Below are positions 12,906-23,795 of a DNA stretch of 64,000 nucleotides, in pieces. Origin of the DNA: Sycobia sp. Sy_11 (lineage: Eukaryota; Arthropoda; Insecta; Hymenoptera; Epichrysomallidae). The DNA lies in assembly GCA_018907035.1 (NCBI GenBank), contig JACCIC010000346.1:157931-221930 (forward strand). The letters are read 5' to 3'. The position numbers and the translations under genes are program-made. The first letter of the stretch is position 1, and each line of letters starts with the position of its first letter. A model generated the notes under the pieces. It ran no database searches and was not told where the DNA came from. It was given only the letters and a program-made list of their open reading frames with translations.

Positions 12906-15900
12906 CAGAATTACAGGTTCCAGTGTTACCATAGGCCGAGAAATCAAATCGGTCACATTATTTAATTGTCTGACCTCGGTCTTGACATAACGCATAAAAC
13001 GATGCTATGTATGATGAGTTTGGATATTGTGTTCAAAAGTTATGGACGTATAAACATGGAGTTCCCGAACGCTGCAATTCGCGCGATTTTAAAGTTTTCC
13101 TTCGTCAAAGGCAAATCCGCTAGAGACACGTTCCGTCAGATTAATGGTGTTTTGGGTTTGTCTGAATAAAGCATTTATTGAAAAAAAAACGTGTTTTGGG
13201 GGATGGCATGCTATCACTTCGACTCGCAGAGGAATAGTTTTGACAATTCAGAGCCGTGAAAACGACACCATGGATAAGCCAGCCGGCGGAAGACCTGTGA
13301 CGACGAAAATCGATCAAATCATGGAATTTATCGAGTTAGACCGGTATGTGGTATCTCGTGACATTGCCCAGGAGATGAGAGTTAGTCACCAAACCATTTT
13401 GTCAAAAAAACCTTCTGAACCGAATCAACGCCTGCAATGTGCTGCTGGAACGGAACGAACTCGACCCATTTTTGAAGTGGATGGTGACTGGCGACGAAAA
13501 ATGGATCCGACCAGACACTTCGTTGATGACTCGTCAGAAGCTACGGGAGTTCGGATGGGAGGTTTTATCGCATCCAGCATGTAGCCCGGACATAGCGCCA
13601 AGTGAATACCACCTGTTCCTGTCCATGTCGAATGCCTTTGGTGGTGTAAAGTTGGACTCAAAAGAGGCTTCTGAGAAGTGGCTGTCCGAGTAAAGAATCA
13701 GTAGAGCCTCAGAAATCTGATAATGGAAAGTCAGAAAAATTTGTCACAATCAGTAAATTGTGAAATTCCTAAGAATTTCAATGATATTCAAAATAATATC
13801 CATAAAGAAAAATGGGAACAAGCAATTAAAGATGAATTAAATTCATATTATTTTAATATGATAAAATATTATAGATTGCAAATGGGTATTCGCTATTAAA
13901 AATGATGAACATGAAGCCCATCTAAATATAAAGCGCGCCTTGTTGCTTGTGGTTTCAATTAAAAATATTTAATTGATTATAATGAGATTTTGCTCCTGTA
14001 GCAAGAATTACAAGTTGTAGATTAATTCTAGCGTTTGCAAATCAATATTATGTGCTCTGTTGCCATATGGATGTAAAAACTGGATTTTTAAATGGTTCAT
14101 TGCAGAAAGAAATTTACATTAAAATTACTGAAGGAATTAAATACAAAACAAATCAAGTTTGTAAATTAAATAAAGCTATATATGGATTGAAACAAGCAGC
14201 AAGATATTGGTTTGAAACTTTCGATAAAATATTAGTAGAAAATGGTTTTAAAAATTCATTAGTTGATCGCTGCATATATATTTTAAATAAAGGAAAAATG
14301 TCTAACAATTTATATGTTGTACTCTACGTAGATGACTTATGAATCGTCACAACCGATATTCAAACAATGAATAATTTTAAAAATGATTTAATGAATAAAT
14401 TCAGTATGACAGATTTGTAAGAAATTCAACTATTTCTTGAAATAAAAATTCTAATGTGATGTGATTACGATGTATATAATGAAATAGTGAAATAATAAAA
14501 TATTGATGTACTTATTCTTAATTAGTGTTCATATATAAAAACGATTTTAAATAAATTTAACACGAGTGATTGTGACGTTGTAAGCACACCTCTGGAAAAT
14601 AATATAAATTATATTGATTTAAATTCAGATAACAAATATGACGCTCCTTGCAAAATATTATCGAATGCTTAATGTGTGTAATGGTTTGTACGCGTCCAAT
14701 TTTGAGTACAGAAATAAATATTCTAATTAATTAATAAATATTTTTTCATTGGTCTTACAGTCCAATCAAATTAATCGAAAACAATACGTAACAACATCAA
14801 CACACATCTACATTAACATTTATACATCAATACACAAAAATAATAAAAACAAAAATAAAAATAAAACTAAAAAATTAAAAATTAAATTAAAAATTATAAT
14901 GACATTCAGAATGTCCTTATTTACAATCACCCCCGTAGACTAATCTGAAAATAAAATATTAGCTGAAATTTTTTTTTTTTTTGTTAGTAAAGTGCAGTCT
15001 GACTGTCCCCTCCACCCTTACCGAATTGAAGACGTAGACCAACCTTTCGAGCTCGCTACGGCTCCTAGTCCTCATCAAGGACTAAACTAAACCTTATATT
15101 CTAATCCATATATACCCCTATCCCCACTACCAAATTTAGTAAATTAAATATAAAATCCCCCTCTACAAAAATGTTCAAAACCAATCAATTTAATAAGGAA
15201 TGATAAATGTTATCTAATTTACTAGACTCTAACATTAAATTCACATTATTTTGATTCTTGGAAATGTGAATACTTTCAAGACTCTCCCTTTTATACTTAT
15301 TATTAATACCATGTTCCAAAATATCCACATTCACAAAATCAAGAGAATGCAAAAACTTTAAACAATGCTCTTTTCAACCGGAAGTAATATGTGAGCTACG
15401 CAAACTATATTTATGTTCATAAATTCTGTTTTTTAAATATCTACCTGTTTGTTCAATATAGTATTTATTACAATCCATACAATTAATTTTGTAAACAACT
15501 TCTGATTTTAAACATCTCCGTAGAAGTCCCCGTAGAAGTTGTCCCGACATACCTGAACATCGTTTCCTATCAACTAAACACGATACTCCCTATAGAAATC
15601 ATCCCGCCATACCTGGACATTGTCTTCTACGATAAAAAACGATATTCCCCGTAAAAGTCGTTCCATAACACCTGGAAATTGCATTCTATCATCCGATCAC
15701 GAAATTTCCCGTACAAGTTGACGATCAACTAAACACGATAGTCCTAGTAGAAGTTGTCCCGAGAAAGCTAGCATCGCTTCCTAACGACTAAACACGAGTA
15801 GTAGTAGTTTTTTATTTAATAATGACTAAACGCGATAGTAGAAGTCGTTTGGAAAGACCTAGATATCGTATTTTACCGTCCCGACACGAATCTTCCCATA

Positions 15901-17586
15901 CAAGTTGATTTCCTCATACCTGGATCTCGTTTTTTATAAACTAAATACAATATAAATCGTCTTGAGGCAATGGGGTATCGACGGAAACCGTATTTAAAAT
16001 GTGTATATATAATATACATACATACATACATACATACATACATACATACATACATACATACATACATACATACATACATACATACACACATACATACATA
16101 TGTCGTGGCCAGCTACTTTGAGAATAGGATAATATTATACCGAACGGATGAAGGCACTGTATCGCATAAGGTTACTGCGGGAGTCCCCCAGGGCTCAGTT
16201 ATAGGACCTATATTGTGGAATATTATGTATGATGGCGTGTTGAGGATTCCACAACCGCCTGGTTCAATAACAGTAGGGTACGCCGACGATATCGCTCTAG
16301 TAGTGACGGCTAAGACCCTTGATGAACTTACTGAAAATGCCAATGAGGCAATCAGCAACATGAGTAGATGGATTAAGACGGCTGGTCTACAATTAGCGGA
16401 GCACAAGACAGAAGTAGTTCTTGTCAGCAGTCGTAAGAAGGTAGATAGTATTACTCTTAAAGTTGGTAGCTGCCGCATTAGTTCTGCGCCATCCTTACGA
16501 TACTTGGGTGTCCAGCTTGATGCCAGGTTAAATTTCAAAGAACATCTAAAGATATCTGGCGAAAAAGCGCAACGAGTTACAGCTGCCTTGTGTCGGCTCA
16601 TGCCTAACATTGGTGGCCCACGTCCACCCCAGAGGAAACTATTAGCTTATGTTGTTAATTCTGTCAGCATGTATGCAGCACCGATCTGGCATCATGCATA
16701 CGGAATTAAATCGTATTGTGAGTTGGCCATTGCGACCCGTCGTCGCTCCTGTATACGTATTATTAGTGGTTACAGGACGGTATCCACCGACGCAGCTAAG
16801 GTACTTCCCGGAATTCTTCCTTTCGATTTAGCTGCAGATGAACTGGCTAGGCTGCATAACATATGTAAGGCCGCAGTGGAATCCCTACAAGGTGCTAAAA
16901 ATGTGGAACGTCATCGTTCTATAGAAATATGGCAAAAACGATGGACCGATTCTAGCAAAGGCCGATGGACTTATCGTATCCTTCCAGACTTACACAGATG
17001 GATCAACAAAAAACACGGGGAATTAGATTTCCACCTAACTCAGTTGTTGACTGAACATGGTTGTTTTAGGTCCTATTTCCACCGCTTTCACCTGGATAAT
17101 AATGATCTCTGCCCCATCTGTCCGACTTTGGTCGAGGATGCCGAGCATATATTAGTGAGCTGCCCTCGTTTTAGAACACAACGTGAGCACTTGATGAACA
17201 TCATCAATAAGCCAATAAGACCAGTGAGCATCCTATCAATAATGTTGGAATCTTCTGAAAACTGGAAGCCAGTTTCGCAAAAGAGGTGATGACCAAACTT
17301 AGATATGCCGATAGAACTAGGCGAATGGCCCAGGATGAACCAGGCCAACTGATCCTATTTTAAGATACAGAGGACGAACACCGAACCCCTGATCACCTGT
17401 GTGGATGGGGGACGTAGGATAGTGTCATAAGAAGAGGAGTCGTACAGGCTAACTAACAGCCCCGCCGAAGTAATATTCCCGGATAGTTCCGGCGGGATGC
17501 TGGTTTCGAGAGGCCACTAGTGCAGAGCTTGCTCTGCCTACGCCTAATATAAAAAAAAAAAAAAACATACATACATACATATACAC

Positions 17587-17649
<63 letters not shown>

Positions 17650-17795
17650 GTATATTTCTGTTTTTCAATTAAACACGTGAATACGTAAATTTTTTTCGTA
17701 GTAATGCCAACTGAAATTTAAGCAAAATATTAGTATCCGAATAGCATATTTTTGAAGCAGACGATGGATATTGCTCTTTTATACAGAAGCGACGA

Positions 17796-17839
<44 letters not shown>

Positions 17840-19022
17840 TATCATATTATATCATATCATACTAATTTATAAAGACAAAGCCTGTTTTTGTTTGTACACG
17901 ATAACCGAAAAAACTACTGAACCGATTGTTCTGAAATTTGACATATAGATTCTATATTATCTTGAGAAGGGCATAGGCTATGTTTTTTATTGAAAATCAT
18001 TTTCCTTTCATCAATAAATTAAGATAATGGTTTTAACAATCAGTTTCACCAGCGGCCACTATATTTTTGTTTTTATACATTATACTAACTTCAGAATTGT
18101 GACAAGAGACTGTTTTTTTTTAGTTTGAACAAAAGAAACATCCATCGTCTGCTTAAAAAAATTCTATTCGTCATACCATTTTGCTTAAATTTCAGTTGGC
18201 ATCACTACGAAAATATTCACGTATTTAATTGAAAAACGAAAATATACGAAATATGTAATATATGTTGTATGTATATTATATTGTACATATGATATATATA
18301 CACCTTTTAAATACGGTTTCTACTGAGAAATGTATTGGCATGTATTGGCGGTTGATTACGATATCCCGTTGCCTCAAGACGATTTACATATGCAGTTGTG
18401 TGTTTGGATGATAGAATGCGATGTTCAGGTGTCTCTTGACGATTTCAACGGGGAATATTATACTTAGTTGATAGAAAATGACGTCCAGATATGAGGAAAT
18501 CAACTTCTATGGGAAGATTCATATTGAGACCGTACTCTTTCCGAACAACTTCTACGGGGAGTATCGTGTTTAGTCGTTAGGAAGCCATGCTAGCTTTCTC
18601 GAGACGACTACTACTGGGACTATCGAGTTTAATTGGTAGAAAACGATGTTTAGGTATGTCGGGACAATTTCTACGGGAAGTTTCGTGTTCGGATGATAGA
18701 ATGCGATTTCCACATGATTTGGAACGGTAAATGTATAGTTAGTGGGAAACGATATCCTGGTATCTCATTACGACTTCTATGAAGAGATTAGTATTCTATC
18801 ATTCAAACAGGCACACTCCCAGTAAGAGTCGTCCCGGGTTAACTGGACATTGTATTCTACCTCCCCAACACCAAACTCTCTATAGCAGTCGTCCCGAGAC
18901 ATTTCCTATAGTCCGAACATTATCATTATGCTCTCTGTAAACGTCGTCTCGAGACACTTGCACATCTTTTTCTACCGCTCGAACTCGAAAGTAAAATTTT
19001 TCCATCGGAGCCGTATATAATA

Positions 19023-19084
<62 letters not shown>

Positions 19085-22000
19085 ATAAAATGGTCGGCAA
19101 AATATCAACTTTTTGAAGTGAACGCTACATTGAAGCAGCTTTTTATACATTTGTTTATATAAGAGTACTTTTTACTTAGATATTATTGAATTGTTTATGA
19201 AATCGGTTAAATTATTATCTCGGGCGAAGCCGAGACGGGGGATGCTAGTATATTCATAGTTTCAAGGTTGTTGGTAAAGAATCTTATTTTACCATCATTG
19301 CTTTTGTTCAAACTAAAAAAAAACAATTCTGAAGTTAATAGAATGTATAAAAATAAAAATATAATTGGTTGTCACAAACTATATTTAGTATGATTTGGCA
19401 TACAGAACCATTTTATAAGAGAAGGAGAAAGAAAGACAGAGAGAGAGAGAGATTTTCCCACGTAAGAGAAAATAAAATTTACAAAAATCAAAAGATATCG
19501 ATAAGGTGTGAGTGTAGTGTCAGATTAACCTGAAGAACAAAAAAGGTTATACCAACTAACGCCAGGCCTTCTATAGGATACGAATCCCAAATTTGGATAT
19601 GAATATTCGTTTGAGATGGTCTGGTATTAATATTTTAAGCGGACTACTTTGAATTGATCTTCGTGATTCAAGACGCCACCTAGTGGCCGCTGGTAGTACT
19701 GACTGCTAAGACTGTTAACTTAATTTATTGATGAAAGTAAAATGATTTTCAATAAAAAATATAGCCTATGTCCTACCCAAGATAATATAAAATCTATGTC
19801 AAATTTCAGAACAATCGGTTCAGTAGTATTTTCGGTTATCGCGTAAAAACAAAAACACGCTTTGTCTTTATAAATTAGTATGATATGATATGAAGTATGA
19901 TATGATATGATTTGATATGATATGATATGATATGGTATGATATGATATGGTATGATATGATATGATATGATATGATATGATATGATATGATATTATATGA
20001 TATGATAGGATATGATATATGTATATATACAAACTTTTTAAAATATAATCATCAACAAACTCTTCTCGCAATTCTTATCTCGACAACAAAATTATTATTA
20101 CTGAGGCATCAGAAGCAATTTTATAGCTACATGTAATGCGTAGCGTTGTTATTAAGGCGTTAGACTGCGGAACAGAAGGTCAGTGGTTCAAGACCTCATA
20201 GGTAGGATTTTTTCAGCGTATTGTTCAGTCAAATAAAAATTATTAAATGCTAAAATTATATCTATAAATATTAAAAAGAATTAATATACGTTAAAAAGAA
20301 ATTAATTTGTAAATAATATCGTAATGTAGGAATTAATTTTTTTGTTTATTATAATCAAAAGCAATGAAACTAAATTTAAATGCATGGAATGAGTGTTAAA
20401 AATGCTGATTCTAAAATCCATATTTTTTTATAAATATATATATCAAATGAGAATAAATTAATTTATGTCAATAAAATCTTTTAAATTACATAAATTATTT
20501 TTTATTGGCATTATTTTGGTTTCAAAGAAATTTTATTTTTATTCAATACGACTGCTATATCCTCTCAAATTAATTCAATATTATAAAATTTAGTTTAAAT
20601 TTAATAATAAGTAATAATAGTAATAATAGTAGTAATAATAATGTTAATAAATAATAGTAATGAAATGCAGTTATTTGTATAGGATTTGTATTCGATATGC
20701 ATATCAGATTCGGATCAAAACTCCGGATACGATACAGGCGTAAAAAATGGGACATTATAGTCCGGAAGTCAGCGACATTTTTAGGTCATAGATTTATCCT
20801 TGTCCGAAAATTAGTTTAAATGAGTCGTTTGAATGTGCTGAAGGGTAGAGGGGACGTCCGCTGCAATAATTAATCTGGATGTAGCAACATCAGAGACTCA
20901 AACATGTAAAAAAAATTTTTCAGTTATTTATCCTCGGCTCAGATTAGGTCCAAATAAAGTTTAGACTATGTATTGACGAAAACAAAACGTCCGCTGCTCA
21001 CCTGAACATAAAAAATAATTTTAAACTTTCGAAAAAAAAATCTAAAAAAAATTCTGAAAACAATCATTCATATGTACTTTCAGACGCTGTTTACGAATGT
21101 AATTGAGAAAATTTTCGAAATGAAAAATTTAATTGTTAGTGTTAAAAAAATTATAAATATGAAGTTTTATGGAATAATTTTCATTTTAGACAAAAATTGT
21201 TCAAACAAAAGTTATAAATCCTATTTTAATAACATTTTTATGTTATATCCATTTTTTCTTTAAAACTAATCATTAACGAGAAAATTCGATAAATTATTAT
21301 AGCGTTTCGAACTACTAATCAGCCAATACGTTATGTCAATACGTTAGGAATCTACCTCGACGCTCACATGATACAGTGAAGTACTTCCTACTTTGCAATT
21401 TTGCTCATCACATTCGAGGTTTAGAGCAAAAACATATTACAATATAAACAATTATTTTGGTAGATATAACCATTTTTAAAAAAAATGTTTTCCTAAAATC
21501 TCAATTATATCACTTATCATTTATTTGTTATTATATATTGAATTTTTTATGCTTTTCGCCCTGAAAATATTAATATGGAGAATTTTTACGACAATATTCG
21601 TATTTCTAATATGTTCGTCACCAATATATTCCAATTCAAACAATAAACAATAGCAATAAAAGTTATTGCAAATACATTTTCCTACTATGTTATATTGGCT
21701 TAGATGGTGCAGTATTTCAAAATGGTTTAAAACTTACAATTGTAAGCAATTGCATCAGACGCTGTCAAATAATAACATGTCAGATAAATTTTACAATAAT
21801 TAAAATTATGACAATAACATGGGAAATGTATTAAGTGACTCGATGACAATATACTACGAGAAATATCCATCGTGTTCCAGGATACTAAAATATGTCGCTG
21901 ACTCCCGGACTATTACTAGCATGAATTGTATACGATTATCATGTCAGATTCTTATTTGACGTACGGCGTGTACTTACCAGATTCGTTACAGAATCGTATC

Positions 22001-23721
22001 GAAATTTCTACACGGGCTATCGCGAATTAGTATGGGCCAAGCACAGAATTACTAGCACATAAATGACGTATATTTACATTTTATCTCAAATATACACATC
22101 TCTGCTGCGTATACATGATTACACTCGATACCCTTCGAATAATTTCCATTAGTAGAAAGGTCCGGATAATCTTGTTCGCACGGTATCTACGATGTATTTT
22201 ATATGTATTGTGCTTGTTGCAGGAAAACATTCTATTACGCATCCACCTTCACATCGCGAACGGAGAGGCGGAGGATATGTGCAGTGCTCGACATTGCGTG
22301 CCTCATCAAAAATTCGCCATGACCCTCGTCGAACAAAGCGTCTGCGGAGTTTGCGGCGCCACTTCAGAACCGCTACCCTTTACACAGGTTTTCATTATAT
22401 AATTTTACGCTTAATTTAAGCAATATTATAATAATAAGTAGTTTAATATCAGAGTGACAGCTTTCGTTAAAAATTAAGTATTCATTAAAACCGTTAAAAA
22501 ATGCAAGCACAACAAAGTAAAAGGTGGAGTTCTTGTATCAGCTTCATTTTACATATTTGATATTTTATATAAATTATATTTGGTATAAAGATGAATATGA
22601 AGAGTATGGAAGTGTATAATATGATAATTACGTAATCGAAATTTAAACATCCATGATAGAGCGATTAAAAATTTGCTATCTATAACATTTCTCTTATTCA
22701 AAAATCGAGCGTATAACACGGAAACGACTACATAAATTGTACAGTTTAGTTCCTGAGGATGAACCGTAGTGGTTCGAAATGTCGGACGCCAAAGGAGAAA
22801 ATAAGGTGGCGGGGCAGTCAGATTGTCCTTCTTTAACATAGAATATAGTTTATTATTTTTATTTTATTTTATTATTTTTAATTTTTAATGTAAATTATTT
22901 TTAGTAATAAGTTTTATTTCAGGTTCTTCAGGGGCGATAATAAACAAGGATAATTTGACTGTCATTATTTTAGTTAATATATTATATTATAAAGCCTGTA
23001 AGACCGATAAAAATATTTATTAATTTAATATAAAGTATACAGGTTTTATTTAGAACCGGTAAACTACGCAGTAATGGATATATTATTTTAACAATCGTCA
23101 TTATATATAGCAAGACAGTCATTGAAAAAACTTAGTACTTGGTTTAATCAGTTTTTTCCATATCATTGACTCCATTGGGTAGAATGGTGCACGTAATATT
23201 CCGATTTGATTGAAACCAAAAAAAATCGGGTTCCAATTCTCACTACATCCTTCAGCATACGAAGCACCTCTCCTCTATTCTTCAAGGAACTTAATGAAAA
23301 AGAACAAAAAGCTGTCGACTTTTTTGTCGAAAGTTGTTCTCGCGCACATGGTCCAGCGGTGCTGACTTATGTGAAAAATTTCAGGAATAAGTTGGGAAGC
23401 AGAAGTGTCATGTACCTTGCATTACGTTTTTCCCACGTTCAGTTCACGTATACATAGCTCGATTCAAGCTCCCTCTGCATCTATTCTCCTCTTCCCTCTC
23501 TGACTCGCTCCCCCTACCACCGAGGGAAGCATAGCGACAACTCAGGTATCGGGTTGCGTCGATGGAGTAGCTTTACTAGATTTTACTAGAGTTTTATTTG
23601 AAATTTCTCCAAGCCACACTTGTATATTAAAGATTGATGAACGAATGAAAGAGAGAGAGAATTAGAATTAGAATTCCATGTATTATAGCCTAAGAACTCA
23701 TGATCCTTCATAGGTCAGAGG

Positions 23722-23795
<74 letters not shown>

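Larger units (their letters stand above)
18066..19250 (-). repeat. Inverted copy of composite satellite module
   Basis: Reverse complement, in order, of about 11010 back to 9560: the AATTCTGAAGTTAATATAATG block, GCCAACTGAAATT, the AAACCGTATTTAAA boundary, satellite units (18350-18990), GCATATTA-(TA)n (19021-19083), GTAAAAAGTACTC, and TTATCTCGGGCGAAGCCGAG. It forms an inverted pair with the modules at 8.7-11.0 kb. Confidence 0.8.
7781..22222 (+). other. ec: 14.4 kb repeat-filled intron
   Basis: The donor GTAAGT at 7781 and acceptor TTGCAG at 22222 join DDAAECF to [10 protein letters not shown] without loss of phase, so this is one intron. Nearly all of it from 8.6 to 20.7 kb is repetitive: Penelope-like pieces, 60-bp satellite, mariner, Copia, a Waldo-like LINE and tailed composite repeats. 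No host exon was found inside. The stretches 7781-8600 and 20690-22222 are unique-looking AT-rich DNA without recognisable features. Confidence 0.85.

Noticed and set aside
13147..13200. Tiny processed retrocopy (AATAAA, poly(A), 10-base duplication)
   Set aside because: The insert encodes LSE-stop and resembles the mariner's own C-terminal end, so template switching within the element is simpler.
23206..23457. 83-residue plus-strand ORF in the USP intron
   Set aside because: No recognisable family, no splice context; kept only as a note.
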